Positions 56,384-64,000 are shown, counted from the first letter of the stretch. The stretch is 64,000 nt of DNA from Aestuariibius insulae (GCF_040783535.2 NZ_JBFONW020000004.1:371789-435788); one strand, 5' to 3'. Made by a program: numbers and translations. The notes: generated by a model from the sequence alone, not told the origin.

Positions 56384-56685
56384 TGGCGGTGGTGAAGCTG
56401 ACGATCGGGGGCCGGACATTCGATGTGGCCTGTCAGGACGGCGAGGAGCCGTCGCTGGAGGCGGCCGCACGGATGCTCGACCGGGAGGCGCAGGCCTTTG
56501 CGAGCCAGTCGGGGCGGATGACGGAGACGCAGATGCTGCTGATGTCGGGGCTGATGCTGGCGGACCGGGCGTCGACCGAAGGCGGGGCCGCGCCGGTCAG
56601 CGCGCCGGATGTGACGGGCTTGCGCGCCGCGACCGAACGGGCCGAGGCGCTGGCCGATGCAGTCGAGGCGCGGCTGGAGGGTTAG
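56383..56685 (+). CDS. zapA: Cell division protein ZapA
   Basis: 100-residue FtsZ-ring-associated protein: N-terminal domain MAVVKLTIGGRTFDVACQDGEE in part, LEAAARMLDREAQAFAS near residue 30, and a C-terminal coiled coil (LRAATERAEALADAVEARLEG in part). ATG 56383 was preferred over GTG 56380. Stabilises the FtsZ ring. Its end overlaps the convergent grxD by 4 bases. Confidence 0.9.
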   Translation: MAVVKLTIGGRTFDVACQDGEEPSLEAAARMLDREAQAFASQSGRMTETQMLLMSGLMLADRASTEGGAAPVSAPDVTGLRAATERAEALADAVEARLEG

Positions 56686-57056
56686 GCGTTGGACTGGCGG
56701 ATCTGGTCGGCCTTGGCCTTGTCGAAGGCGATCTTCTTGTCGTCGAGCAGATCGTCCAGTTCGCCCGAGAGCGTCATCTCGGTGATGATATCGCAGCCGC
56801 CGACGAACTCTCCCTTCACGTAGAGCTGGGGAATGGTAGGCCAGTCGGAATAATCCTTGATGCCCTGGCGCAGGCCTTCATCGGCGAGCACGTTCACGTC
56901 CTTGAAATCGACGCCCATGAAGTTGAGCACGCCCGCCACGCGCGAGGAGAAGCCGCATTGGGGCATCTCCTTGGTCCCTTTCATGAAGAGGACGACGTCG
57001 TTCTGGGCCACGGTGTCTTTGATCTGGGCTTCGGCGGTCGGGGTGTCGGTGGTCAT
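56682..57056 (-). CDS. grxD: Monothiol glutaredoxin, CGFS type
   Basis: 124 residues. The CGFS active site is in FMKGTKEMPQCGFSSRV (near residue 35); WPTIPQLYVKGEFVGGCDII and the glutathione-binding TGG-like GGCD follow. Such glutaredoxins carry [2Fe-2S] clusters and pair with BolA proteins in iron-sulfur trafficking; bolA is the first gene of this leftward unit. ATG 57056 (MTTDTPTAEAQ) was preferred to an upstream in-frame ATG that overlaps the short gap. Confidence 0.95.
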   Translation of the reverse strand: MTTDTPTAEAQIKDTVAQNDVVLFMKGTKEMPQCGFSSRVAGVLNFMGVDFKDVNVLADEGLRQGIKDYSDWPTIPQLYVKGEFVGGCDIITEMTLSGELDDLLDDKKIAFDKAKADQIRQSNA

Positions 57057-57113
57057 CGGGTCATCGTCCTTTCGGATATCGGTCAACAGAGCGGCGCGGT
57101 GCGCTGCGTCTGG

Positions 57114-57254
57114 CTATTTCTTGCGGTGCGGCAGGCGCTTGCGGTCCTCGTCCTTGCGAATGCGGACGGGCAGGCGGTCCTGTCTGGGTCCGGCCTGTGC
57201 GGTGAAGATCAAAGCGCCTGCGAGGGCGGCTGCGAGGAGGAGGATAAGCATCAT
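57114..57254 (-). CDS. 46-residue membrane protein between bolA and grxD
   Basis: Read by hand: MMLILLLAAALAGALIFTAQ is a membrane anchor or signal, followed by a basic tail (RQDRLPVRIRKDEDRKRLPHRKK, in two parts). Its first ATG overlaps the bolA stop (ATGATG/TGA), so it is translationally coupled to bolA, which supports reality. Function unknown; the tail could bind RNA or phospholipid. Confidence 0.65.
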   Translation of the reverse strand: MMLILLLAAALAGALIFTAQAGPRQDRLPVRIRKDEDRKRLPHRKK

Positions 57255-57493
57255 TCCGGCACCTTTGTGGTGAGAGCGAGAGCGTGGAGGTCTCCGTTGC
57301 TGCCGTCCATCTTGCCTTTGAGGGCGGCATAGACGGCGCGTTGTTGCTGGACCCGGTTCATGTCGCGGAAGCTTTCGTCAATGACTTCGGCGGCGTAGTG
57401 GTTCCCGTCTCCGGCCAGATCGCTGATCGTGATCTTCGCCTGCGGAAAGCTGTCGCGGATCAGATCTTCGATATCGCGTGCCTGCATGGCCAT
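57251..57493 (-). CDS. bolA: BolA family protein
   Basis: 80 residues: MAMQARDIEDLIRDSFPQAK, HYAAEVIDESFRDMNRVQQQRAVYAALKG (in part), and HALALTTKVPE. The conserved His is in NHYAA, and the helix-turn of FRDMNRVQQQRAVYAAL is the family core. BolA binds monothiol glutaredoxin; grxD lies downstream in the same unit. ATG 57493 has AAGGACC at 13 bases, weak; ATG 57487 is an alternative. Confidence 0.93.
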   Translation of the reverse strand: MAMQARDIEDLIRDSFPQAKITISDLAGDGNHYAAEVIDESFRDMNRVQQQRAVYAALKGKMDGSNGDLHALALTTKVPE

Positions 57494-57801
57494 TCGGGGC
57501 GGGTCCTTCTGTGTCGCTAGTATCAAGGTAGGGCCCGGAGGGCGGGGCCGCAAGGGGATGTGGCGCGATGCCTCTGCCGGATCCGGGCGCCGGGTGAGCG
57601 GCACGGGCGGGAGCCTCCGACGGGGATATTTGAGCAGGCAAAGACGGCAGGGTCGGTTTGAGAGACGGGTGAGGAGCTAGTTCAAGCTTGGCCGGGGAGG
57701 CTGGATCGGGCCCCAATTTTGTATTGATTTTAAATGATCTGCGTCATGTTTTCGTCACGATCCTGAGGTCGGTAGGGCTCAGGGTCGCGAAGGGGTTTGG
57801 C
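57494..57801. other. Intergenic region between bolA and the first orphan TRAP-type receptor
   Basis: No gene. It contains GGGAGCCTCCGACGGGGATATTTG (read in part, 57609-57632), a common intergenic word in Rhodobacteraceae as I recall. AT-rich DNA at 57718-57742 (TTTTGTATTGATTTTAAATG in part) may be the promoter of the receptor gene; AGGGG lies 10 bases before ATG 57802. Confidence 0.45.
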
Positions 57802-58830
57802 ATGAAAAGAAGATCTGTTCTGGCGGGACTGGCGGGAGGCGCCGGGATCGGGCTGGCGGCTCCGGCGCTGGCCCAGGCTGCGCGGCGGTTGCGCATGATC
57901 ACGGATCGCAGCGAGGATGGAACGCGTCTGGCCGAGCGGATCGCGCGCCTGTCGGATGGGCGGGTCACGCTGGATCTTTCGGTTCGGCCTGCCGAAGAGG
58001 CGGCCGGGTTTCGCGAGGCCGTTGGAGACGGGTCGGCGGATCTTTATCTGGCGTCCGACGCGGCCTTTGTGGCGGACGATCCGGCGCTGATGCTGTTCTC
58101 GGCGATGCCGGGCGGGATGGCGTCTCAGGAGATGGAGGCCTGGATCTACGTCAGCTCCGGCGCTGCTGTCTGGGACCGGATTGGTCAGGCCGCGAATGTC
58201 ACCTCTTTTCTGGCCGGTGATACGGGCCCGATGCCGATCTGGAGCCGGGAGCCGATCACCTCGATCGCGTCCATTCAGGGGCCTATCGCCAGCATGGGCG
58301 CGGGCCTGCTTGCCTGGGAGCGGATGGGCGTGTCACCGGTGGCGCTTGGCGCGGATATGACGGAGGCATTCGGGATTGAAGGGCTGTCCGTTCAGGAGAT
58401 CGTCGAACGCGATCTTCACCAGACCTTCCCCTATCTGTGCGCTCCGAGCGCGGGTCTTCCCAGTTCGGCCATCACGCTGGGCGTGAACCGGGATCTGGTC
58501 GCGGAGCTGGGCGAGAGCGGGGCACTTCTGATCGAGCGCTGCGCGGCTGCACATAACGGCCAGGTCAGATCGCAGGCCGCCTATCGCAATGCGCAAGCCT
58601 TTACCGCGATCTCCTCCGATGTGACGCTCTTGGATGAGGCGCCGGAGCTATGGCAGGCCCAAATGGAGGCGGGCCGGGCGCTTTTGGAAGACATGCAGGG
58701 GCTGGATGAAAGTCGGGCGGGCGCGGTCGAGTCTTATCTGCTCTTTCTGAGGGATGTCGCCGGGTGGAGCGATATCGGGGAGGCCTCGTATTTCGAAGGC
58801 CGCAAACGCATTCTGTCAGATTTGCTTTAG
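57802..58830 (+). CDS. Divergent orphan TRAP-type substrate-binding protein
   Basis: 342 residues. Starts MKRRSVLAGLAGGAGIGLAAPALAQ, a twin-arginine-like export signal. The mature chain is recognisably a paralogue of the receptors at 12.77 and 58.84 kb (DGRVTLDL, PGGMASQEMEAWIYVSSG, SFLAGDTGPMPIWSREPI) but the ligand-region words are lost: the GGWF before PI is PIWS, the RMPGLGG stretch is IASMGAG, and IDATEWVGP has no counterpart. It may bind a different ligand or none. No permease is adjacent. Just 12 bp separate it from the next receptor gene. Confidence 0.82.
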   Translation: MKRRSVLAGLAGGAGIGLAAPALAQAARRLRMITDRSEDGTRLAERIARLSDGRVTLDLSVRPAEEAAGFREAVGDGSADLYLASDAAFVADDPALMLFSAMPGGMASQEMEAWIYVSSGAAVWDRIGQAANVTSFLAGDTGPMPIWSREPITSIASIQGPIASMGAGLLAWERMGVSPVALGADMTEAFGIEGLSVQEIVERDLHQTFPYLCAPSAGLPSSAITLGVNRDLVAELGESGALLIERCAAAHNGQVRSQAAYRNAQAFTAISSDVTLLDEAPELWQAQMEAGRALLEDMQGLDESRAGAVESYLLFLRDVAGWSDIGEASYFEGRKRILSDLL

Positions 58831-58842
58831 GCGGTGGGGAAA

Positions 58843-59994
58843 ATGACAATGTCGATCGAGAACACTACAGCGAGATCCACACGCCGCTCTGTCCTCAGGG
58901 GCGGGTTTGCGGGCGCCGCCGGACTGCTTGCCGCGCCAGCCATCGCGCAGACGGCGCCGACGCGGACGGTGCGGATGGCGACATCCTGGCCCGCGGGCCT
59001 TGGCGGATTGGCCGATAGCGCGGCGCGCGTGGCCAAAAACATCACCGAGATGAGCGAGGGGCGGCTGACCGTCGAGATTTACGGTCCCGGCGCGCTGGTC
59101 GGTGCCCTGGAGGTGCATGATGCCGCCGGAGCCGGCGATATCGAGATGTATCATTCGGCCGAATACTATTTTCAGGGCAAACACCGGGGGCTCAACTTCT
59201 TTACCACGGTTCCTTTGGGGCTAACGATGGTGGAGCAGGCCGCGTGGCTGTCCTATGGCGGGGGCCAAGCCCTTTGGGATGAGGTCAACGCGCCGTTCGG
59301 TGTCAAATCGCTGCCGGTGGGCGGCACTGGCGTACAAATGGGCGGCTGGTTCAGCAAACCGATCGAAAGCGCCGAGGATTTCAACGGTCTGACCATGCGG
59401 ATGCCGGGGCTGGGCGGGCAGGTTCTTTCGGAGCTGGGCGCCGAAGCCGTGGTGCTGCCGGGGGGCGGCATCGTGACAGCTTTGTTCGAGCAGACGATCG
59501 ATGCGACCGAATGGGTCGGGCCCTATAACGATTTGGATTTCGGGTTCCAGAAGTTGCTGAGCACATACATGTATCCTGGTTTCCACGAGCCCGGGACGAT
59601 GGCATCGCTGGGGATGAACACGGCTTTCTGGGACAGTCTGGAGGATCGCGACCGCTATATCATCGAAACGGCATGCGAGATCGAGATCTCGCGCCATTCG
59701 TCGGATTACTACGGTAATAGCGGGATCGCGCTGACGCAGATGATCGAGGAATACGGTGTCGAGCCGACGCTGTTGCCGGACGAGGTCTGGGATGCGGTTG
59801 CGACCAAGTCGCTTGAGGTCGTCGCGGGCGTGGCCAATGACGACGATCTGGCGCGCCGGATCTTCGAGAGCTTCGATGCGCACCGGTCGCTGATGCTTGG
59901 CGGTGCGCCGCTGGATCAGGCGGAATATCTGTCGCGCAGGCGGAGCGTCGATCCCTTGTGGTCGTCCGCTGCCTTCGACTTTTTCGACCGATAG
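58843..59994 (+). CDS. Orphan TRAP-type substrate-binding protein (TakP-like)
   Basis: 383 residues. An N-terminal extension of about 15 residues precedes a twin-arginine signal (STRRSVLRGGFAGAAGLLAAP), with cleavage after AIAQ. Conserved receptor words: MATSWPAGLGGLADSAARVAKNITEMSEGRLTVEIYG (in parts), VQMGGWFSKPIESAEDFNGLTMRMPGLGG (in parts), IDATEWVGPYNDLDFGFQKLLS and YPGFHEPGTMASLG. Clearly paralogous to the 12.77-kb receptor and complete at the ligand site. No permease gene is near, so it may share permeases encoded elsewhere. ATG 58843 has GGTGGGG at 4 bases; ATG 58849 is an alternative. Confidence 0.88.
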   Translation: MTMSIENTTARSTRRSVLRGGFAGAAGLLAAPAIAQTAPTRTVRMATSWPAGLGGLADSAARVAKNITEMSEGRLTVEIYGPGALVGALEVHDAAGAGDIEMYHSAEYYFQGKHRGLNFFTTVPLGLTMVEQAAWLSYGGGQALWDEVNAPFGVKSLPVGGTGVQMGGWFSKPIESAEDFNGLTMRMPGLGGQVLSELGAEAVVLPGGGIVTALFEQTIDATEWVGPYNDLDFGFQKLLSTYMYPGFHEPGTMASLGMNTAFWDSLEDRDRYIIETACEIEISRHSSDYYGNSGIALTQMIEEYGVEPTLLPDEVWDAVATKSLEVVAGVANDDDLARRIFESFDAHRSLMLGGAPLDQAEYLSRRRSVDPLWSSAAFDFFDR

Positions 59995-60059
59995 GGACTT
60001 GCGCGGACCGGTATGGCCAGAGACCTGATGCTCTTTGGCCGTGCCGGTCTGGGCTGATC

Positions 60060-61046
60060 CTAGCCGAGCGCCATGCTGACAGCGCTTTCGGGGAGTTCCT
60101 CGTCAAAGCAGCGCTGGTAGAATTCGGCGACCGTCTGGCGTTCGAGCTCGTCGCATTTGTTGAGGAAGCTGAGGCGGAAAGCATAGCCGATATCGCGGAA
60201 GATCTCGGCATTCTGAGCCCAGGCGATGACGGTCCGGGGGCTCATCACGGTCGAGAGCTCTCCGTTCATGAAGGCGGTACGGGTCAGGCCTGCGACGGTG
60301 ACCATCTGGTCGACGGTCTTGCGGCCCTTTTCGGTGTTGTAATGCGGGTTCTTGGACAGAACGATCGCGGCCTCGGCGTCGTGGCTGAGATAGTTGAGCG
60401 TGGCCACAAGGCTCCACCGGTCCATCTGACCCTGATTGATCTGCTGGGTGCCGTGATAAAGGCCCGTCGTGTCGCCGAGCCCCACGGTGTTGGCTGTCGC
60501 GAAAAGGCGGAAGGAGGGGTGGGGTTCGATCACCTCGTTCTGGTCGAGCAGGGTGAGCTTGCCGTCAACCTCGAGCACGCGCTGGATGACGAACATGACA
60601 TCGGCGCGGCCCGCATCGTATTCGTCGAAGACGATGGCGCAGGGATTGCGCAGGGCCCATGGCAGGATGCCTTCCTGGAAGTCGGTGACTTGCTTGCCGT
60701 CCTTGAGCTTGATCGCGTCCTTGCCGATCAGGTCAATCCGGGAGATGTGGCTGTCGAGATTGACGCGCACACAAGGCCAGTTGAGACGGGCGGCGACCTG
60801 TTCGATATGGGTCGATTTTCCGGTGCCGTGATAGCCCTGGATCATGACACGGCGGTTCCAGCCGAAGCCCGCGAGGATCGCCAGCGTCGTGTCGGGATCG
60901 AAGCGGTAGGTCGTGTCGATCTCGGGGACGCGGTCGGTCCGCTCGGCGAAGCCTTTGACCTTCATGTCGGTGTCGAGGCCGAACGTATCGCGCACCGAGA
61001 TATCCTCGGTCGGTTTCGAAGCGGGCGTCTGGGTGCCGTCGGCCAT
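60060..61046 (-). CDS. cobS: Cobaltochelatase subunit CobS
   Basis: AAA+ ATPase of the aerobic cobaltochelatase that inserts cobalt into hydrogenobyrinic acid diamide. 328 residues. Walker A GYHGTGKSTH (near residue 75), Walker B AIVFDEYDAG (near residue 137), sensor region FRLFATANTVGLGD. ATG 61046 (MADGTQTPAS) is the natural family start although no clear ribosome-binding site stands before it; a far longer open frame runs upstream over low-complexity antisense DNA. The usual partner cobT does not follow: the next gene is the convergent TRAP receptor. Confidence 0.96.
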   Translation of the reverse strand: MADGTQTPASKPTEDISVRDTFGLDTDMKVKGFAERTDRVPEIDTTYRFDPDTTLAILAGFGWNRRVMIQGYHGTGKSTHIEQVAARLNWPCVRVNLDSHISRIDLIGKDAIKLKDGKQVTDFQEGILPWALRNPCAIVFDEYDAGRADVMFVIQRVLEVDGKLTLLDQNEVIEPHPSFRLFATANTVGLGDTTGLYHGTQQINQGQMDRWSLVATLNYLSHDAEAAIVLSKNPHYNTEKGRKTVDQMVTVAGLTRTAFMNGELSTVMSPRTVIAWAQNAEIFRDIGYAFRLSFLNKCDELERQTVAEFYQRCFDEELPESAVSMALG

Positions 61047-61223
61047 GGCGGGAGGCTTTCGTTCTGGGAAGATCGGATCGGGGATGCAACATATCGCGAG
61101 GGCCTTCAAGGGGAAGGGGTGCCGCACGGGATGGGATCTGCGTAAAAGCTGCACGAGAGGGGCAGGGCTGTTGCGGAGCCGGGCGGGTGATCTGCCAGCG
61201 GATGCAAGGACGGGAGATCCGGT

Positions 61224-61676
61224 ATGACGATATGGAATTACGCGGCGATTGGGCTGGCGATGGGCGTGACCGCCGCGATCTGCGTGTCGATCGGGTTTTG
61301 CGGGATCGGCGAGTGTCCGGGGACGAACCAAGAGTCGGCCCTCATTCTTGTCCTCGCAGGACTGGGCGGCGTGATCGGAGGTGTGGCCGTGGCCCAGCTG
61401 TTCGGCCGGTCTGGCTGGATCGGCCTGCAACTGGCGCTGGGCGGGGCATTGCTTGCGACATGGATCGGCAGTCTGACAGCCTCGATCGGCATCATCTTGG
61501 TCAATGACACGATGATCGCCGCGATTGCTCGGGACGCTTTGGAGCTGTCCTTTGCCGGGCTGCTTTTGCTGATCGTTATCTGGCCGGCGGGTCTGATGTG
61601 GATCATCTTGATGAGTGGGATCCACATCATGGCGCGCCGGATGCGGCGCGATGTCCCGCAGAAGGCGAGCGTCTGA
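61224..61676 (+). CDS. Integral membrane protein of unknown function
   Basis: 150 residues with four hydrophobic segments (IWNYAAIGLAMGVTAAICVSIG in part, LILVLAGLGGVIGGVAVAQLFG in part, IGLQLALGGALLATWIGSLTAS, and LLLLIVIWPAGLMWIILM). Two Cys in the first loop (FCGIGECPG). No family recognised. ATG 61224 follows GGGAGATCC. Divergent from cobS and 131 bp before another small membrane protein. Confidence 0.72.
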   Translation: MTIWNYAAIGLAMGVTAAICVSIGFCGIGECPGTNQESALILVLAGLGGVIGGVAVAQLFGRSGWIGLQLALGGALLATWIGSLTASIGIILVNDTMIAAIARDALELSFAGLLLLIVIWPAGLMWIILMSGIHIMARRMRRDVPQKASV

Positions 61677-61807
61677 CGGCAATCGGGGCGAAAGGCTGTC
61701 AGAAAGGTGGCTGAAACTGACCGTTTCTGTCTGGTTTCTTGGAAAGCCTTTCAAATATCGGCGGAGTCGCGCCAAAACCGAACCCAGGGGTTTTATTCGA
61801 GTTTTAT

Positions 61808-62278
61808 ATGGGACGTGACACGCGCGGCATCTGGGGCCGCAGCTTCGCTCAACTGCGCCGCCGCCGTGTGATGCTGGCCATCACGCTGTATGGCGGGCTT
61901 ATCGCCTATACGGTGGTCCGGCAGATGCGGAGCGGTTTCATGACCGAGTTCGGGCTTTATGAGTTCTGGGTCATCCTGAGCGGGATGCTGGGATCGGCGA
62001 TTGCCTACCAGACCGGCGAGGCGCATCTTGGGTTTCCGGGATGGCAAGGCGCGGTGCGGGCCTTGGCGACGGCTGTCTGGGTCGCGCTTTTCGGGGCGGT
62101 GGTGGCCGGAACACTGGCCTTGCCGGGATATGGCACGATCTATGGGCCGATTTCGGTTGCGATCACGCTCGTGGAGGCACCGGTCCTGCTGGTCGTTCTG
62201 GCGGGGATGCTGGCCGGAGCGCATCTGATGATGCTGGATCTGCGCAAGGGTGAGGTGACGGACGACGAGGATCTGTAA
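61808..62278 (+). CDS. Integral membrane protein of unknown function
   Basis: 156 residues with four hydrophobic segments (VMLAITLYGGLIAYTVV, FWVILSGMLGSAIAYQTG, AVWVALFGAVVAGTLALPG, VLLVVLAGMLAGAHLMML) and an acidic end (GEVTDDEDL). No family recognised. The start is uncertain: ATG 61808 (MGRDTRGIW) has only a distant AGGGG; the frame is open back to 61739. Confidence 0.65.
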   Translation: MGRDTRGIWGRSFAQLRRRRVMLAITLYGGLIAYTVVRQMRSGFMTEFGLYEFWVILSGMLGSAIAYQTGEAHLGFPGWQGAVRALATAVWVALFGAVVAGTLALPGYGTIYGPISVAITLVEAPVLLVVLAGMLAGAHLMMLDLRKGEVTDDEDL

Positions 62279-62333
62279 AGGCAGCCCGGACGTCCGGCGG
62301 TCCGGCGCTCGCGCTTGGCCTGCGGCCTCGCGC

Positions 62334-62378
62334 ATCGCCCCGCCCGCCGTCCCAAAATCGCCCCGCCCGCCGTCCCAA
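62334..62378. repeat. 23-bp tandem duplication
   Basis: ATCGCCCCGCCCGCCGTCCC followed by AAA (62334-62356) is repeated at once at 62357-62378. It lies 55 bp after the membrane-protein stop, in a GC-rich gap before the convergent J-domain gene. Likely replication slippage within an intergenic hairpin-rich segment. Confidence 0.8.
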
Positions 62379-62482
62379 GAAAGATACTTGGCTGGAACCT
62401 GTCTTTCTAGATCATGGGTTTGGGCCCGCAGATGCTGCGCATCCGATTACGCCCAGTGAATCAAACCAATGCGCGTATCGGT

Positions 62483-63112
62483 TTAATCCCGGAAATTTCG
62501 GCTGGCCTTGATCTGGTCCCAGGCCCAGACGACCTCTGCCAGCTGTTCTTCGTGGCCGCGGTCGCCGCCATTCATGTCCGGATGCAGCACCTTGATAAGC
62601 GCCTTGTAGGCTTTGCGGATCTCGGGCTTGGTCCAGTTGTCCTTGGCTTCGAGGATATCGATGGCGCGCCGTTCGGTGGGCGGCAGCTTGCGGACGCCCG
62701 CGCCCTTGCCGGGATTGCGGGTCGCGTTTTCGCCCAGTACCTGATGGGGATCGTCCACGCCGAGCCGGGCCCAGGCGCGCTGTTCCTCGGAGCGTTTGCC
62801 GAAGGGTTTCGTCTCGCGTTCCCAGACGCGGTCCTTGTCGGCCTGTTCGAGATATTCCGCCTCGGTCGCGCCGTCGAAGAAATTCCATTTGGTGTTGTAT
62901 TCGCGAACATGGTCCTTGCAGAACCAGTAATAGTCGTCGAGGACATCCGGGCTTTTGGGGGCGCGGTATTTGCCCGCCTCCTGGCAATTGGGGTGATCGC
63001 AGACCCGTGTAGACGTCTCGAACGCGCCGGACATGCCCCTGCGGGCGCGGGGGTTCTTTTTCTTGGCTGACGACACGGACATGTCGAACCCGAACGGATC
63101 GTCTTTGGACAT
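62483..63112 (-). CDS. J-domain (DnaJ-like) protein
   Basis: 209 residues. The J domain is at the C-terminus (residues about 145-205), with helix II basic and the HPD motif in KALIKVLHPDMNGGD. The N-terminal half is specific: CDHPNCQEAGKYRAPKSPDVLDDYYWFCKDHVREYN (in parts) has three or four Cys/His that could bind zinc. It would stimulate a DnaK for an unknown client. In Rhodobacteraceae this gene commonly neighbours cobS and a bolA gene, as here. Confidence 0.93.
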   Translation of the reverse strand: MSKDDPFGFDMSVSSAKKKNPRARRGMSGAFETSTRVCDHPNCQEAGKYRAPKSPDVLDDYYWFCKDHVREYNTKWNFFDGATEAEYLEQADKDRVWERETKPFGKRSEEQRAWARLGVDDPHQVLGENATRNPGKGAGVRKLPPTERRAIDILEAKDNWTKPEIRKAYKALIKVLHPDMNGGDRGHEEQLAEVVWAWDQIKASRNFRD

Positions 63113-63191
63113 CTGCTCTGCCTCGCTTTTCGACTCGAGCGTGGGAGTTTAAACATCGGGTCCAAGGATTGAAGAGGCAGGAGGAAAATAA

Positions 63192-63446
63192 TTGGCGGTT
63201 GCAGACGAGATAGAGGCGCGATTGGTCGCAGAGTGGCCCGGCGCGGAGGTCAGCGTGCGCAACGATAGCACAAGCCACGCTGGGCATATGGGCGATGATG
63301 GCAGCGGGGAGAGCCATTTTCACGTGACGATTGCCGCGCCCGCACTCGGCGATATGTCGCGCGTGGCCCGGCATCGGGCGGTGCATGCGGCGCTTGGACC
63401 CGACCTGATCGGGCGGATCCATGCGCTGGCTTTGGACATCCGTTAG
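63192..63446 (+). CDS. BolA family protein (second copy), TTG start
   Basis: 84 residues: VADEIEARLVAEWPGAEVSV, the HxH-containing SHFHVTIAAPALGDMSRVARHRAVHAALG (in parts), and IHALALDIR. No ATG exists at the right place; TTG 63192 follows AGGAGGAAAA at ideal distance. Loop between residues 25-40 is rich in Gly, Asp and His (SHAGHMGDDGSGESH). Divergent from the J-domain gene; overlaps the next convergent gene by 4 bases. Confidence 0.88.
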   Translation: MAVADEIEARLVAEWPGAEVSVRNDSTSHAGHMGDDGSGESHFHVTIAAPALGDMSRVARHRAVHAALGPDLIGRIHALALDIR

Positions 63447-63892
63447 CTGTCGGTGTCGCGGCGCGTTGCGGTAATCTGCGGGCTGGGGCCTTCCGGCACA
63501 TCGTCGAGCGTCGCGGCCAGGCGCGAGGGATCGACATCGGGGTCGTCGTCGTCGCGGCGCGCGGCCAGAGGGGGGTGCTCCGGCTCCGGCTCGGCCGCCT
63601 CTGGGGGTGCGATGGCGAGGATTTCCTCGCGCGTCTCATCCGAGATCTCCTCGGCCTCACTTCGGGGGCGGCGGAAGACGAGCAGGTTCTGGAAGCTGGT
63701 GCTTTTCGACATCAGCCCGTCGCGTTCCTCGAAGGGGAGGGTGTCGGTGCGGACATAGTCCCAGCCCTCGGCGGCCAGATCGTTGATCGCGGTCTCCAGC
63801 GCATTGGCGAAACGGGCTTCGCCGCCTTTGACGCCCTTGCCCTTAAGGCCGCGCTTGGGCGCCGGGACGACGCGGTATTCGTAGAGGGTCAT
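63443..63892 (-). CDS. DUF4177 domain protein
   Basis: 149 residues. Residues 1-70 match DUF4177: MTLYEYRVVPAPKRGLKGKG, FANALETAINDLAAEGWDYVRTDTLP (in part), and LLVFRRPR. The remaining half is acidic and disordered (EEISDETREEILAI, then DDDDPDVDPSRL). Function unknown. ATG 63892 was chosen as it begins the domain; an upstream ATG lacks a site. Tail-to-tail 4-base overlap with bolA. Confidence 0.85.
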   Translation of the reverse strand: MTLYEYRVVPAPKRGLKGKGVKGGEARFANALETAINDLAAEGWDYVRTDTLPFEERDGLMSKSTSFQNLLVFRRPRSEAEEISDETREEILAIAPPEAAEPEPEHPPLAARRDDDDPDVDPSRLAATLDDVPEGPSPQITATRRDTDS

Positions 63893-64000
63893 GGGGTTCT
63901 TTCCTGTATGCGCGGCAGGGTCTAGCAAATCGGCGCGGGAGGTCCAATCGCGAAGCGGTGATGCGGGCGGGATGGTGCCGGGGTACGAGCTGTCTTTGCC

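Noticed and set aside
60060..61775. 571-codon version of cobS
   Set aside because: The first 240 residues are Arg/His/Pro-rich antisense of the membrane-protein gene; the family start is at 61046.

Overview
The window looks like a chromosomal segment of an alphaproteobacterium of the Rhodobacteraceae/Roseobacter type. Grounds: high-GC coding, several TRAP transporters, a split central-carbon gene set (class I aldolase, pgk, gap, tkt, edd, eda), the bolA/grxD pair, cobS next to a J-domain gene, a leucyltransferase (bpt) of N-end-rule type, and the zapA/tkt neighbourhood. No rRNA, tRNA, CRISPR array, transposase, integrase or phage gene was seen, so this reads as core chromosome with a few accessory inserts.

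Layout. 0-5.5 kb: a 5'-fragment of ftsB, class I fructose-bisphosphate aldolase behind two LacI-type operator-like palindromes, a secreted unknown protein, pgk, and two overlapping cyclophilins. 5.5-12.8 kb: tyrS and anmK (divergent), a small secreted EF-hand protein, then the ilv operon read leftwards: leader peptide and attenuator, ilvB, an FkbM methyltransferase, a basic unknown protein, ilvH. 12.8-17.3 kb: a complete TRAP transporter with an unusually long large permease, followed by three perfect 22-bp palindromes spaced at exactly 27 bp. 17.4-22.9 kb: VOC protein, bpt, RDD and DUF2852 proteins, glnE and a small unknown. 22.9-31 kb: eda, a PNPOx-like protein, a sulfotransferase, edd, a von Willebrand A protein, phenylalanine hydroxylase with a divergent Lrp/AsnC regulator. 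30.4-33.3 kb: a second TRAP operon. 33.4-42.7 kb: two MFS transporters, DUF924, dihydrolipoyl dehydrogenase, a beta-barrel outer-membrane protein and uvrA. 43.2-49.1 kb: valine catabolism (mmsB, hydroxyisobutyryl-CoA hydrolase, isobutyryl-CoA dehydrogenase, mmsA), interrupted by a family 2 glycosyltransferase on the other strand. 49.2-64 kb: CBS protein, coaD, L,D-transpeptidase, extensin-like protein, gap, tkt, zapA, grxD, bolA, two orphan TRAP-type binding proteins, cobS, small membrane proteins, a J-domain protein, a second BolA and a DUF4177 protein.

How the parts fit. Six sugar-phosphate genes (fda, pgk, eda, edd, gap, tkt) lie within 55 kb but in separate transcription units. They share regulatory-looking DNA: TGTTAGCGCTAACA-like palindromes before fda and edd, and a dispersed element built of 11-bp GGTATCNNGTC units beside fda, eda and gap/tkt. 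Branched-chain amino acids are handled at both ends: synthesis under attenuation by a leader peptide with six consecutive Leu/Val/Ile codons, and valine breakdown at 43-49 kb. Four small genes (45-52 codons) were read by hand from gaps. The most distinctive non-coding signals are the ilv attenuator, the 27-bp-periodic palindrome triplet and the 11-mer elements. I did not find a clear new multi-gene system.
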